Below are positions 30,083-39,951 of a stretch of 64,000 bases of DNA, in pieces. The notes under the pieces were generated by a model that searched no databases, was not told the origin of the DNA, and worked only from the letters and a program-made list of their open reading frames with translations. The translations under genes were made by a program, and so were the position numbers. Location: contig NZ_CP064187.1 in NCBI RefSeq assembly GCF_015353075.1, positions 3,864,501 to 3,928,500 of the forward strand. Direction: 5' to 3'. Each line of letters opens with the position of its first letter. The first letter of the stretch is position 1. This DNA is from Rhizobium sp. 007 (lineage in GTDB: Bacteria > Pseudomonadota > Alphaproteobacteria > Rhizobiales > Rhizobiaceae).

Positions 30083-32713
30083 ATGGCTACCGAACGTTAT
30101 AATCCGCGCGATGCCGAGCCCCGCTGGCAGCAAAAATGGAACGAGGCGAAGGTCTTTGAGACCGACAACGCCGATCCGCGCGAAAAATACTATGTCCTTG
30201 AAATGTTTCCCTATCCGTCGGGCCGAATTCACATGGGCCATGTGCGCAACTACGCCATGGGTGACGTCGTGGCCCGTTACAAGCGGGCCCGGGGTTTCAA
30301 TGTCCTGCACCCGATGGGCTGGGATGCCTTCGGGATGCCGGCGGAAAACGCTGCCATGGAGCGCGGCGTCCATCCGGCGTCCTGGACCTACCAGAATATC
30401 GACTCGATGAAATCGCAGTTGAAGGCCATGGGGCTTTCGCTCGATTGGAGCCGGGAATTTGCCACCTGCGACGTGGAATACTACCAGCATCAGCAGCATC
30501 TTTTCCTGGATTTCCTGGAGAAAGGCCTGGTCTACCGGAAGCAGTCGAAAGTCAATTGGGACCCGGTCGACAATACCGTGCTTGCCAATGAACAGGTTAT
30601 CGACGGCCGCGGCTGGCGTTCGGGTGCTCTGGTCGAGCAGCGGGAACTCACGCAGTGGTTCTTCAAGATAACCGATTTCAGCCAGGATCTGCTTGACGCT
30701 CTGGATACACTCGACCAGTGGCCCGAGAAAGTTCGTCTGATGCAGAAGAACTGGATCGGCCGCTCCGAGGGTCTGATGATCCGCTGGGAAATCGTGCCGC
30801 AGACGGCGCCTGCCGGCGAAACCGAGGTGACGGTTTATACCACACGTCCCGACACGCTGTTTGGCGCCTCGTTCCTTGCGATCGCAGCTGACCACCCCCT
30901 GGCAAAGGATGCTGCCGCGGCAAATCCAGCTCTCGAAGCCTTCTGCGAAGAATGCCGCCGGGCTGGCACCTCGCTGGCAGCTCTTGAGACGGCCGAGAAG
31001 AAGGGCATGGATACCGGTATCCGGGTCAAACATCCGCTTGATTCATCGTGGGAACTTCCGGTCTATATCGCGAATTTCGTGCTGATGGACTATGGCACGG
31101 GCGCTATTTTCGGCTGCCCGTCCGGCGACCAGCGAGACCTCGATTTCGCGCGCAAATATGGTTTGCCCATTGTTCCGGTGGTCATGCCGAAGGACGGCGA
31201 TGCCGCAACCTTCACGATCGGTGACACCGCCTACGACGGCGACGGCGTGATGATCAACTCCCGCTTCCTTGACGGCAAACCGACGGACGAAGCCTTCAGG
31301 ATCGTTGCCGACCGCCTGTCGGGCACGATGCTCGGCAATGTGCCACAGGGCGAACGCAAGGTGAATTTCCGCCTGCGCGACTGGGGCATTTCGCGCCAGC
31401 GCTATTGGGGCTGCCCGATCCCGGTCATCCATTGCGATGCCTGCGGTGTCGTGCCGGTTCCGAAGAAGGACCTGCCCGTGAAGCTGCCGGCAGACGTAAC
31501 CTTCGATCAGCCAGGCAATCCGCTCGACCGCCACCCGACCTGGCGGCATGTCGCCTGCCCAACCTGCGGCAAGGACGCACGGCGCGAAACGGACACGATG
31601 GACACCTTCGTCGATTCGAGTTGGTACTTCACGCGCTTTACGGCACCTTGGGAAGGTGTCCCCTCCAATCCGGCCGTCGCAAACCGTTGGCTTCCCGTCG
31701 ATCAGTATATCGGCGGCATCGAACATGCCATTCTGCATCTGCTCTATTCGCGTTTCTTCACGCGTGCGATGCGCGAGACCGGCCATGTTGACGTCAAGGA
31801 GCCATTCAAGGGCCTCTTTACCCAGGGCATGGTCGTCCATGAGACTTACAGCCGCGGTTCGGGCATGATCCGCGACTGGGTGGCGCCTGCAGATATCCGT
31901 ATCGAAGAGATCGAGGGCAAACGTCGCGCCTTCCTGCTGGAAGGGGGCGAGGAGGTCTCAATTGGATCGATCGAGAAAATGTCGAAGTCCAAGAAGAACG
32001 TCGTCGATCCGGATGACATCATAGCTTCCTACGGCGCTGACACGGCGCGGTTCTTCGTTCTCTCGGATTCACCGCCCGAGCGTGATGTGATCTGGTCAGA
32101 AGCAGGTGTCGAAGGGGCACATCGCTTCACGCAGCGCCTCTGGCGCTTGATTTCCGAAGCATCCGAAGCCCTGGCTTCCATATCGCCGAATCCGGCTAAG
32201 GATGGAGATGCGCTTTCGATCTCCCAGGCAGCCCATAAAACCTTGAAGGCTGTCCAGAACGACTACGACAAGCTTTGGTTCAACAAGGCCGTCGCGCGCA
32301 TCTATGAACTCGTGAATATTTTGTCAGGCCCGCTGGCGAAAGTAGCCGCAGGCGAGGGCGACGTCGCCTATTGCGCCGCTGTTCGTAACGCGGCGGAAAT
32401 TCTGGTTCAGCTCGTTGCACCCATGACGCCGCACCTGGCGGAAGAATGCTGGGCGGCGCTTGGCAACAGCGAGATGCTCGCCCGCACCCCTTGGCCCGTC
32501 TATGACGAAGCTCTGGTCGTGGAGAATGACGTCGTGTTGCCGGTCCAGATCAATGGCAAGAAACGCGCCGAATTGACAATTTCTAAAGACGCAGATCAGA
32601 ATGCCGTGACACAGGCGGTCTTGAAACTCGACGCCGTCATCAATGCGATGAACGGTCAGGCGCCGAAGAAAATTATTGTGGTTCCGCAAAGGATTGTGAA
32701 CATTGTCGTTTGA
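30083..32713 (+). CDS. leuS: Leucyl-tRNA synthetase
   Basis: Charges tRNA-Leu. The 876-residue class I synthetase shows the HIGH-type motif in [15 protein letters not shown] near residues 43-57, the CP1 editing domain with [21 protein letters not shown], and [14 protein letters not shown] near residue 632 just before the anticodon-binding domain. Two zinc-type cysteine pairs are visible around CDACG and CPTCG. The ATG is the family start. It begins a leuS-lptE-holA operon; lptE starts within its last codons. Confidence 0.98.
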   Translation: MATERYNPRDAEPRWQQKWNEAKVFETDNADPREKYYVLEMFPYPSGRIHMGHVRNYAMGDVVARYKRARGFNVLHPMGWDAFGMPAENAAMERGVHPASWTYQNIDSMKSQLKAMGLSLDWSREFATCDVEYYQHQQHLFLDFLEKGLVYRKQSKVNWDPVDNTVLANEQVIDGRGWRSGALVEQRELTQWFFKITDFSQDLLDALDTLDQWPEKVRLMQKNWIGRSEGLMIRWEIVPQTAPAGETEVTVYTTRPDTLFGASFLAIAADHPLAKDAAAANPALEAFCEECRRAGTSLAALETAEKKGMDTGIRVKHPLDSSWELPVYIANFVLMDYGTGAIFGCPSGDQRDLDFARKYGLPIVPVVMPKDGDAATFTIGDTAYDGDGVMINSRFLDGKPTDEAFRIVADRLSGTMLGNVPQGERKVNFRLRDWGISRQRYWGCPIPVIHCDACGVVPVPKKDLPVKLPADVTFDQPGNPLDRHPTWRHVACPTCGKDARRETDTMDTFVDSSWYFTRFTAPWEGVPSNPAVANRWLPVDQYIGGIEHAILHLLYSRFFTRAMRETGHVDVKEPFKGLFTQGMVVHETYSRGSGMIRDWVAPADIRIEEIEGKRRAFLLEGGEEVSIGSIEKMSKSKKNVVDPDDIIASYGADTARFFVLSDSPPERDVIWSEAGVEGAHRFTQRLWRLISEASEALASISPNPAKDGDALSISQAAHKTLKAVQNDYDKLWFNKAVARIYELVNILSGPLAKVAAGEGDVAYCAAVRNAAEILVQLVAPMTPHLAEECWAALGNSEMLARTPWPVYDEALVVENDVVLPVQINGKKRAELTISKDADQNAVTQAVLKLDAVINAMNGQAPKKIIVVPQRIVNIVV

Positions 32714-33224
32714 TATCGCTCCCAGGCTCGCACGCGGCGCCGCAATCACCGCCGTCCTTGCGTTTGCGGCCTTGCTCTCCGCCTGCCAGGTTCGTCCCCT
32801 TTACTCGGAAACGTCAGGAGTTGCCGGGAAGCTCGCTTCCGTCGGTTTTTCGGACGCAACGACTCGTGTCGAACAGGAAGTTCGCAACCGACTGATCTTC
32901 CTTGCTACGCGCGGCGCCGGCGAGCCCGTCAAGCCGGCCTACGAGGTAGAGCTTCATGTGCGGTCTGATGTCGTTGACGCACTTCTTGTCGAATCTTCCG
33001 ACGAGTCGCGCGCCGGTCGCGTGACCGTCAGCGTGGATTACACGCTGCAGGCGACGGCGGACGGCCAGGTCATCAAGTCGGGTAACCGCTACGCCACGGC
33101 GCTTGTCGATTTCCCGATCCAACAGTTTGCCAAGCAGCGCGCAATCCGCGATGCCGAGAACCGCGCGGCACGCGAGGCTGCCGAGCTTGTCGGCTTGGAT
33201 ATTGCCGGCGCGCTCGGTCGCTGA
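32703..33224 (+). CDS. lptE: LPS-assembly lipoprotein LptE
   Basis: LptE plugs the LptD outer-membrane pore and helps insert lipopolysaccharide. The 173-residue protein has a signal peptide with a lipobox ending at C28 (LLSAC), then the LptE core QVRPLYSE...VRNRLIF and a C-terminal helix rich in Ala/Arg. The start is a TTG at 32703 within the last codons of leuS (11-base overlap) with AAAGGA upstream, which implies translational coupling. The LPS-related-lipoprotein position between leuS and holA is the same as in many Gram-negative bacteria, supporting the call. Confidence 0.92.
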   Translation: MSFDIAPRLARGAAITAVLAFAALLSACQVRPLYSETSGVAGKLASVGFSDATTRVEQEVRNRLIFLATRGAGEPVKPAYEVELHVRSDVVDALLVESSDESRAGRVTVSVDYTLQATADGQVIKSGNRYATALVDFPIQQFAKQRAIRDAENRAAREAAELVGLDIAGALGR

Positions 33225-33234
33225 GGAAAAGGGT

Positions 33235-34272
33235 GTGGCGGAAATTAAATCTCACGAATTTGAAGGCTTTCTTCAACGTTCGGTTTCCGCCTACCGCATC
33301 TTCGTCATCTACGGGCCGGATCGTGGCCTGGTTTCCGAACGGGCGGGGCAAATAGCCGGTAAAAGCAGCGTTGCTCTGGATGATCCTTTTTCGCTTGTCA
33401 AACTCGACATCGGCGACCTACAGAAGGATCCCGGGCGCCTGCTGGATGAGGCGGGTACTATCGGGCTTTTCGGAGGAGAAAAACTCCTTTGGGTACGGGG
33501 CGCGGCGAATGAAAAATATCTGGTCGACGCCCTCGACCACCTTTCCCAAAAGCCGCTCGACGCAACGTCCATCATCGTCGAAGCCGGAGATCTGAAGAAG
33601 GGCTCTCTTCTTCGCAAGCTTGCCGAAGGCACGCGCAGCATCGTTGCGATCCCCTGTTATTCGGATGATGCACGCGCCTTGAATGGTTTGATCGACAATG
33701 AGTTGGCATCGGAAGGCCTGCGCATCACGCCTGCCGCACGGCAGGCTTTGATCGGACTAATCGGCGGTGATCGCATCGCTTCACGCAATGAGGTCAGAAA
33801 ACTCGCCCTCTACTGCCGCGGCATGGAGACGATCGAGGAACATCATGTGACCGAGATTATCGGCGACGCCAGCGCCATTTCGGTCGACGACGCCGTGGAC
33901 GCCATTTTAAGCGGAAACACCGGGAATTTCCTGCATGCCATGCAGAAGATCACGACATCCAAGACGGCTGTCTTCCTCGTCATCCAAGCTTGCCTGAAAC
34001 AGTTTCAGCTTCTGGACGCGATGCGCGCAGAAATGGACGAAAAGCGGCTTCAGACAGCTCAGGTTATGCAGACCCATGGTCGCCATCTACATTTCCGGCG
34101 CAAACCGATTATCGAACAGGCGCTACGCACCTGGAATGCCGACGCCATCAGCCGTGAAACAAGCAGGCTGCAGTCGGCGATCCTGCAGACAAGAAGGCGT
34201 CAGAGCCTGGAGGACAGCATCGCGCTGCAAACATTGCTGTCCACAACGCTTCAAAGCGGGCGAAAAGGCTAA
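33235..34272 (+). CDS. holA: DNA polymerase III subunit delta
   Basis: HolA is the clamp-loader wrench that opens the beta sliding clamp. The 345-residue product matches in length and order: an N-terminal RIFVIYGPDRGLVSERAGQIA, a middle LLWVRGA...IIVEAGDLKKGSLLRKLAE and a C-terminal helical domain (AVFLVIQACLKQFQLLDAMRAEM). The start chosen is GTG at 33235, with GAGGAAAAGGG upstream and 10 bp after the lptE stop; the longer frame that overlaps lptE is rejected. It is convergent with parB, with only three bases between stops. Confidence 0.9.
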   Translation: MAEIKSHEFEGFLQRSVSAYRIFVIYGPDRGLVSERAGQIAGKSSVALDDPFSLVKLDIGDLQKDPGRLLDEAGTIGLFGGEKLLWVRGAANEKYLVDALDHLSQKPLDATSIIVEAGDLKKGSLLRKLAEGTRSIVAIPCYSDDARALNGLIDNELASEGLRITPAARQALIGLIGGDRIASRNEVRKLALYCRGMETIEEHHVTEIIGDASAISVDDAVDAILSGNTGNFLHAMQKITTSKTAVFLVIQACLKQFQLLDAMRAEMDEKRLQTAQVMQTHGRHLHFRRKPIIEQALRTWNADAISRETSRLQSAILQTRRRQSLEDSIALQTLLSTTLQSGRKG

Positions 34273-34275
34273 GGT

Positions 34276-35160
34276 TTACCGCCGCTCAAGGAGCCGGCAG
34301 ATTTCTTCAAGCTGCTCCAGCGATTTATAGGCAATGCGGATCTGGCCCCCGCTGGACTTGTGATTGATGGTAACATCAAGGCCAAGTGTATCGGAAAGCG
34401 TGCGCTCGAGCGCCAGTGTATCAGAATCCTTCTGATCACGTGGAGCAGCCGCACGCTGCGGCTCGGATTGCGCCTTGATATCGTTCTGCGCGAGCTTTTC
34501 GGCATCGCGGACGGACATTCCCTTCGAGACGATCGTGCGGGCAAGGGCCGTCGGATCCGATGTTGGAACCAGTGCACGTGCATGCCCCGCCGACAGACTG
34601 CCGGCGGCAAGAAAGTCACGGACAGGCTCTGGAAGCTTGAGCAGGCGCAGAGAATTTGCGACATGGCTTCGGCTTTTGCCGATGATCTCGCCCAGGTCGT
34701 TCTGAGTATAGCCGTATTCGGCGATAAGCTGCTCGTAACCCAACGCCTCTTCGAGGGGGTTGAGATCCGATCGCTGAACATTCTCGACGATCGCAATCTC
34801 TAGCGCCGTCTTGTCGTCGACATCGCGGATGATCACCGGAATTTCGACAAGGCCCGCGAGCTGGGCAGCGCGCCATCTTCTTTCGCCGGCTATTATTTCA
34901 TATTGGTTTGTTGCAAGCGTACGAACAACGATTGGCTGGACGATGCCATGCTGGCGAATAGAGCTGGCAAGATCGTGCAACTCGCTATCATCAAAAAAGC
35001 GCCGCGGATTGCGCGGGTTCCGGCTGACAAATTCGATCGGGATGAGACGGTCTGCACTTACACCGCTCTTTTCACCATCGACAGGCACCGGCTGATCCAT
35101 TTCGCCGATCAGCGCAGCAAGTCCGCGACCTAAACGTCTCTTCGATATATCGTCATTCAT
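34276..35160 (-). CDS. parB: Chromosome partitioning protein ParB
   Basis: ParB binds parS and spreads as a CTP-gated clamp to mark the origin region for segregation. The 294-residue protein starts MNDDISKRRLGRGLAALIGE, with the ParA-interacting RLGRGLAALI motif; the CTP-binding N domain has the IIAGERRWRAA arginine patch; an HTH (TQNDLGEIIGKSRSHVANSLRLLKLP) gives parS contact; the C-terminus is the dimer domain. The internal ATG at 35160 is preferred over 35205, which lies within parA. Four parS-like sites are in this window, one of them in rsmG two genes upstream. Confidence 0.97.
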   Translation of the reverse strand: MNDDISKRRLGRGLAALIGEMDQPVPVDGEKSGVSADRLIPIEFVSRNPRNPRRFFDDSELHDLASSIRQHGIVQPIVVRTLATNQYEIIAGERRWRAAQLAGLVEIPVIIRDVDDKTALEIAIVENVQRSDLNPLEEALGYEQLIAEYGYTQNDLGEIIGKSRSHVANSLRLLKLPEPVRDFLAAGSLSAGHARALVPTSDPTALARTIVSKGMSVRDAEKLAQNDIKAQSEPQRAAAPRDQKDSDTLALERTLSDTLGLDVTINHKSSGGQIRIAYKSLEQLEEICRLLERR

Positions 35161-35179
35161 TGCAATACTCACTTGAAGC

Positions 35180-35974
35180 TTAAGCGGCGAGACGCTGGCG
35201 TTCACGCTGGATGACCTCGGAGGCCAGCTGAAGATATGCCTGGCTACCGGCGCATTTCAAATCATAAAGGATCGCAGGCTTACCATATGAGGGCGCTTCG
35301 GAAACCCGGACATTGCGCGGGATAAGCGTGTGATAAACTTTCTCGCCGAGATGCGTCCGAACGTCGCTCACCACCTGCTGGGCAAGATTGTTTCGCGCAT
35401 CGAACATCGTCAGCACGATACCCTGGATTTCCAAACGCGGATTTACCGTTCGCCGCACCTGATCAACCGTCTCCAAGAGCTGACTTAACCCCTCCAATGC
35501 GAAGAATTCGCATTGTAACGGAACCAAAACGGAATGTGCCGCAGCCATTGCGTTCATCGTCAACAGGTTGAAAGAAGGCGGGCAGTCCAACAATATATAA
35601 GTAAATTCAAAGGCTTGAGGAGTTGTGAGTGCCTTGCGGAGCTTGAATACCCGATCGCTCTGCTGAGCGATTTCCATTTCGATACCGAGCAAATCCATTG
35701 TCGATGGCACGATCGAAAGATTTGGGACAGCTGTGGGCAAAGACGCCTCCGTCACCCCGGCCTCGCCAATCAGCAAATCATAAGAAGAGAGTTTGCGATC
35801 TTTCCGATCGATCCCGAGACCAGTGCTTGCGTTACCTTGCGGGTCCAGGTCGACGATCAGGACTCGTTCGCCGATGGCAGCCAACGCGGTCGCCAGATTA
35901 ATGGCGGTGGTCGTCTTTCCAACACCACCTTTTTGATTTGCTATTGTAATAATCCGGTTTCGTTCAAAGGCCAT
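35180..35974 (-). CDS. parA: Chromosome partitioning ATPase ParA (Soj family)
   Basis: A 264-residue Walker-type ATPase that forms a nucleoid-bound gradient along which ParB-parS complexes move. Motifs: deviant Walker A ANQKGGVGKTTTAIN near residues 10-24 with the signature lysine, Walker A' VDLDPQGNAS, and Walker B YILLDCPPSFNLLT. The ATG at 35974 gives the usual MAFERNRIITIANQKGG start. It follows rsmG by 19 bp and precedes parB by 19 bp, so rsmG-parA-parB form one operon, the standard arrangement near bacterial origins. Confidence 0.98.
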   Translation of the reverse strand: MAFERNRIITIANQKGGVGKTTTAINLATALAAIGERVLIVDLDPQGNASTGLGIDRKDRKLSSYDLLIGEAGVTEASLPTAVPNLSIVPSTMDLLGIEMEIAQQSDRVFKLRKALTTPQAFEFTYILLDCPPSFNLLTMNAMAAAHSVLVPLQCEFFALEGLSQLLETVDQVRRTVNPRLEIQGIVLTMFDARNNLAQQVVSDVRTHLGEKVYHTLIPRNVRVSEAPSYGKPAILYDLKCAGSQAYLQLASEVIQRERQRLAA

Positions 35975-35993
35975 GGCCGCATCATCCGAACTG

Positions 35994-36611
35994 TTAAACC
36001 AAGCGTTGGAGATTGAAGATCTCGAGAATGACCGAATCTCGCTCGACAACGCTTCGGTGTTCTAGCAGATCAAAACGCCATCGACCACGTGCCTTGGCAA
36101 TTTCAGCAGCGTAATCCCGGCCTTTATGAAAAAATGCACGGGTATTTCTATTGCGAAGCATCCAGGGCTCCGCAAAGTCGCATAGTTTATCGAGATCGGC
36201 GAGGGCCCGTGCGGAGATAGCCTCGCAGGACGGGACAATATCCGGTCCATCCTCAATGCGGATCGAATGCACAGAACCGCGTGCGCCCGTCTCGCGAAGG
36301 GCCAACCTGAGGAAAGACGCTTTCTTGTTGTTGCTTTCAATAAGATGAGCCCATCCATCACCAAGCTCGGCCAGAAAGATAGCGGTGATCACGCCGGGAA
36401 ATCCGCCGCCGCTACCCATATCCACCCACCGTTTTGGGCCGGGACTCAATTGAAAGATTTGAGCGCTGTCGGCGACGTGTCTTTGCCATGCATCATTCAA
36501 CGTCGAGGGAGCGGCGAGATTGATGGATTTGGACCACTTGCTAAAGAGAGCAACAAAATGCTCCAGTCTGTCTTGTGTTTCACGTGAAACACTTTGACCG
36601 TTCAACTCCAT
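35994..36611 (-). CDS. rsmG: 16S rRNA m7G527 methyltransferase RsmG (GidB)
   Basis: Methylates G527 in the 530 loop of 16S rRNA; loss gives low-level streptomycin resistance in other bacteria. The 205-residue protein has motif [18 protein letters not shown] and the following family segments; length is normal. A perfect parS palindrome (36576-36591) lies inside the coding sequence at codons 7-12, where it is translated as the N-terminal peptide SVSRET. It follows mnmG by 21 bp and precedes parA. Confidence 0.96.
   Translation of the reverse strand: MELNGQSVSRETQDRLEHFVALFSKWSKSINLAAPSTLNDAWQRHVADSAQIFQLSPGPKRWVDMGSGGGFPGVITAIFLAELGDGWAHLIESNNKKASFLRLALRETGARGSVHSIRIEDGPDIVPSCEAISARALADLDKLCDFAEPWMLRNRNTRAFFHKGRDYAAEIAKARGRWRFDLLEHRSVVERDSVILEIFNLQRLV
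36576..36591. other. parS: Perfect parS site inside rsmG
   Basis: TGTTTCACGTGAAACA is an exact match to the 16-bp ParB-binding palindrome. It lies within rsmG codons 7-12, about 600 bp upstream of parA and 6.6 kb from the predicted origin. Confidence 0.95.
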
Positions 36612-36632
36612 GGAAGACTCTCAAAACGTGTG

Positions 36633-38507
36633 TTAGGCGACCGACCGCTGTGCAGCCTCTATCTTTCGCAAATGAACGAGCAGAAGAGAGATAGCCGCGG
36701 GCGTCATACCATCAATCTTTGCAGCTTGAGCGACACTGAACGGTCGCTGCCTGCCAAGCTTCTGCTTGAGCTCATTCGAAAGGCCAGCAAGCGTGGAGTA
36801 GTCGAAATCGTCTGGGATGAGGCGATTCTCGTCACGTTGGATATCAATAATATCCGAAGACTGCCGGCGCATATAGACGGCATATGAAGCTTCGATCTCA
36901 ACGGCCCGCGCGATCGGCTTGCTCAACGCTTGAAGTTCGGGCCATACATTTGACAGCAGCCCCATGTCGAAATCGGGGTAGGCGAGGAGCTCGTAGGCCG
37001 AACGCCTCTGCCCATCCAAATTGATCTTCAAGCCATACTGCCGGGCATCATTCGGCGTAATATGCAATGCCCTCAGCTGTTCTCGCGCACCATCAAGGGC
37101 TCCTTTGTATTCGTGGAATTTGGTGCGACGAGCCTCTCCCAGGCATCCGATCTCGTCCGCAATCGGAGTGAGCCGCATATCTGCGTTGTCCGCACGCAGA
37201 GAAAGGCGGTATTCCGCGCGTGAGGTGAACATGCGATAGGGCTCGGCAACGCCCCTAGACGTCAGATCGTCAATCATGACGCCGATGTAGGAGTTCGTGC
37301 GGCTCAGATAGACCGGTGTTTGGTTGCCTGCCCGGCGCGCGGCATTAAGACCCGCCACGAGCCCTTGGGCCGCTGCCTCCTCGTAACCAGTCGTTCCGTT
37401 GATCTGCCCTGCGAGGTAAAGCCCCGGCATTCGCTTCGCTTCGAGAGCAGGCGTCAGCTCACGCGGATCGACGTGATCATATTCGATCGCATAGCCAGGT
37501 TGGATGATAGAAACCTTTTCAAGGCCCGGTATCGTACGGATGAAAGCATCCTGCACCTCTGCCGGCAGCGACGTCGAAATGCCATTGGGATAGACGGTAT
37601 CGTCGTCCAAGCCTTCTGGCTCGAGGAAAATTTGATGCCCGTCCCGCTCGCCGAACTTCACGATTTTGTCTTCGATTGACGGACAATAACGCGGTCCAAC
37701 GCCCTCGATCTGCCCGGAATACATTGCCGAACGATGCAGGTTGTCCTGAATGAGTTTATGTGTGGCAGCCGTGGTGCGCGTTACCCCACATTCAATCTGG
37801 GGATTCGTAATTGCACCGGTCATGAATGAGAATGGCGTTACCTCTTCATCTGCGCCCTGTCGGCCGACAGATGCCCAATCAATCGTTTTTGTGTCAAGAC
37901 GGGCTGGCGTGCCTGTCTTGAGGCGGCCGAGCCGAAGCCCCAGGCGCGACAATGTTCCAGACAAACCGAGAGACGGATCTTCGCCGACACGGCCCGCCGG
38001 GATCTTCTTATCCCCGATATGAATAAGCCCGCGCAAGAAGGTACCTGTCGTAAGAACGACGGCGCCGCAGCTTAGAATCCGGCTATCTTTCATGACGACG
38101 CCCGTGATGCGGCCGTCTGATATATCAAGATCAAAGGCATCACCTTCGATAACCTCGATATTATCAATAGCTTCGATTGCTGCTTGCATTGCGGCCCGAT
38201 AGAGCTTCCGATCGGCTTGGGTGCGCGGGCCGCGGACTGCCGGGCCTTTTTTGCGATTCAGCATCCGGAACTGGATACCCGCGGCATCGGCCATACGACC
38301 CATGAGACCGTCCAGCGCATCCACCTCCCGGACCAGGTGGCCTTTACCAAGACCGCCAATCGCAGGGTTGCAGGACATGACCCCGATCGTGTCGCGCCGA
38401 TGCGTCACCAGGGCAGTGCGCGCGCCGACGCGGGCTGCTGCGCTGGCCGCTTCGCAACCTGCGTGACCACCTCCGATCACAACGACGTCGTATTGATAGA
38501 CACTCAT
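36633..38507 (-). CDS. mnmG: tRNA uridine 5-carboxymethylaminomethyl modification enzyme MnmG (GidA)
   Basis: With MnmE, modifies the wobble uridine of several tRNAs using FAD and folate. The 624-residue form has the FAD Rossmann motif [24 protein letters not shown] at 6-29, a NAD(H)-binding middle and the C-terminal MnmE-binding helical domain. Start 38507 gives the usual MSVYQYD N-terminus, but the frame is open to an ATG at 38555; starting there would add a 16-residue peptide that includes a translated parS site (DSRET) and overlap the end of mnmE. Which start is used is not settled. Confidence 0.94.
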   Translation of the reverse strand: MSVYQYDVVVIGGGHAGCEAASAAARVGARTALVTHRRDTIGVMSCNPAIGGLGKGHLVREVDALDGLMGRMADAAGIQFRMLNRKKGPAVRGPRTQADRKLYRAAMQAAIEAIDNIEVIEGDAFDLDISDGRITGVVMKDSRILSCGAVVLTTGTFLRGLIHIGDKKIPAGRVGEDPSLGLSGTLSRLGLRLGRLKTGTPARLDTKTIDWASVGRQGADEEVTPFSFMTGAITNPQIECGVTRTTAATHKLIQDNLHRSAMYSGQIEGVGPRYCPSIEDKIVKFGERDGHQIFLEPEGLDDDTVYPNGISTSLPAEVQDAFIRTIPGLEKVSIIQPGYAIEYDHVDPRELTPALEAKRMPGLYLAGQINGTTGYEEAAAQGLVAGLNAARRAGNQTPVYLSRTNSYIGVMIDDLTSRGVAEPYRMFTSRAEYRLSLRADNADMRLTPIADEIGCLGEARRTKFHEYKGALDGAREQLRALHITPNDARQYGLKINLDGQRRSAYELLAYPDFDMGLLSNVWPELQALSKPIARAVEIEASYAVYMRRQSSDIIDIQRDENRLIPDDFDYSTLAGLSNELKQKLGRQRPFSVAQAAKIDGMTPAAISLLLVHLRKIEAAQRSVA

Positions 38508-38531
38508 TTCGCTTTCTCGCACGCTTCCAGA

Positions 38532-38547
38532 TGTTTCACGTGAATCA
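38532..38547. other. parS: parS site at the mnmE/mnmG junction
   Basis: TGTTTCACGTGAATCA matches the parS consensus at 15 of 16 bases. Read on the minus strand it is TGATTCACGTGAAACA, identical to the aroE copy. It covers the last bases before the mnmE stop region and the leader (or extended 5' end) of mnmG. Confidence 0.88.
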
Positions 38548-39861
38548 TTTTCCAATGCAAAACTCTGAGAAGATCACATCGAGCAAATTCTCAACATCGA
38601 CGCGCCCTGTAATCCTGCCCAAGGCGTTGCCTGCGATACGAAGGTTCTCGGCTCTAATATCGAGCTCCGCCGACGGATCCGCCAAAGCTGCCTCGATCGC
38701 CTTCAGACATTCCGCAAGCGAATCCTTTTGCCGCTTGCGGCTGGGGATCGCTAGGCTTTGGCTGCTGACCTGCCGCTCCAGCCGCTCGGCGATGGCGGCG
38801 CGAAGCGCGACCAATCCCGCATCCGTGACGGCAGATATCGTCAGATCGTAGGCGTCCGGACCATTTCCCGCGGATATATCGGCCTTTGTCCCGACTCGCA
38901 AGACTTCCGTATTGGCGATTGGCGGAAGCGCATTCGTACCTTCGGCCATATCCTCGAGATAGAGGACAAGACTCGCTTCAGAGATGACCTGCTCCGCGCG
39001 CCGGATACCCTCCCGCTCCACGAGTTCATGTGCTTCCCGCAAACCTGCCGTGTCATAAAGCTTTACGAGGAAGCCATTGATATCGAGATCGACGTGAAGA
39101 ACATCACGCGTGGTTCCCGCGATGTCCGTCACGATGGCAACCTCTCGCCGAGCAAGCGCATTCATCAGGGTCGATTTTCCGGCATTCGGCGCGCCCGCGA
39201 TAACGACCTTGAAGCCATCGCGAATAATCTCGCCGGCCTTCGCGTGGGCGAGATGGTTTGCTATCTCTGCCTGTAGGCCGCCAACATCATCCCAGACCAG
39301 ATCCGATGCCGAACCGGGTACGTCATCTTCATCGGCAAAGTCGAGTTCGGCTTCGATCAGGGCGCGAGCCCGCGTCAATCGTTCCGCCCACGAATCGTAT
39401 AGTTGGGAAAGCTTTCCCTGGCTATGCTCGACCGCCAGACGTCTTTGCATCTCCGTTTCTGCGGCTATGAGATCGGCCAGACCCTCGATCTCGACGAGGT
39501 CGAGTTTGCCGTTTTCAAAAGCCCGACGCGAGAATTCACCTTCGGCCGCCATGCGCACGCCGTCGATCGTCTCCAGTTCCTCGAATAGCGCATTAATGAC
39601 GGCTCGGCTGCCATGCAGCTGGAGCTCGGCGCAGTCTTCGCCTGTAAAAGACGCCGGAGATGGAAAGAAGAGCACTAAACCGCTATCGATGATTGAACCG
39701 TTACGCAAACGAATCGTTCGCAGCGACGCCTTGCGCGGCGGTGGAACGTCGCCGGTCAACAACTGCAGAGCATCGCGCGTCTTCACACCACTGAGGCGGA
39801 TAACCGCAACGCCGGAGGGGACTGCTCCGCTCGACAGTGCATAGATGGTTTCGTTCGACAT
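38545..39861 (-). CDS. mnmE: tRNA modification GTPase MnmE (TrmE)
   Basis: Partner of MnmG in tRNA wobble-uridine modification. The 438-residue protein has an N-terminal folate-binding domain ([21 protein letters not shown]), a helical domain, an inserted G domain with [14 protein letters not shown] (G1), DIAGTTRD (G2) and YDTAGLRE (G3), a G4-like TKAD in place of the usual NKxD, and the C-terminal CIGK with the conserved cysteine. GAGG directly abuts the start codon. It sits between rho and mnmG, whose frame it slightly overlaps if mnmG starts upstream. Confidence 0.97.
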   Translation of the reverse strand: MSNETIYALSSGAVPSGVAVIRLSGVKTRDALQLLTGDVPPPRKASLRTIRLRNGSIIDSGLVLFFPSPASFTGEDCAELQLHGSRAVINALFEELETIDGVRMAAEGEFSRRAFENGKLDLVEIEGLADLIAAETEMQRRLAVEHSQGKLSQLYDSWAERLTRARALIEAELDFADEDDVPGSASDLVWDDVGGLQAEIANHLAHAKAGEIIRDGFKVVIAGAPNAGKSTLMNALARREVAIVTDIAGTTRDVLHVDLDINGFLVKLYDTAGLREAHELVEREGIRRAEQVISEASLVLYLEDMAEGTNALPPIANTEVLRVGTKADISAGNGPDAYDLTISAVTDAGLVALRAAIAERLERQVSSQSLAIPSRKRQKDSLAECLKAIEAALADPSAELDIRAENLRIAGNALGRITGRVDVENLLDVIFSEFCIGK

Positions 39862-39891
39862 CCTCGGTTACTCTGGCCGCGCGGATTCCTC

Positions 39892-39927
39892 AAAAACCGA
39901 AAGCCGGCCACGGAGAATGACCGGCTT
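39892..39927 (-). terminator. Terminator after rho
   Basis: On the minus strand, a 7-bp stem AAGCCGG/CCGGCTT with a 13-base loop is followed shortly by TTTTT, between the rho stop and mnmE start. It would partly separate rho from the mnmE-parB operon. Confidence 0.7.
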
Positions 39928-39951
39928 CATTATCAGACATCCGGCTATCTA

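Noticed and set aside
29225..31033. A 602-codon minus-strand open frame spanning the YggS-family gene and antisense to leuS.
   Set aside because: Only the first 219 codons from 29884 match a protein family; the rest is the complement of leuS and reflects GC-rich third positions.
34146..34161. CATCAGCCGTGAAACA in holA as a further parS site.
   Set aside because: Only the right half-site (GTGAAACA) matches; the left half is lost, so the palindrome needed for a ParB dimer is absent.
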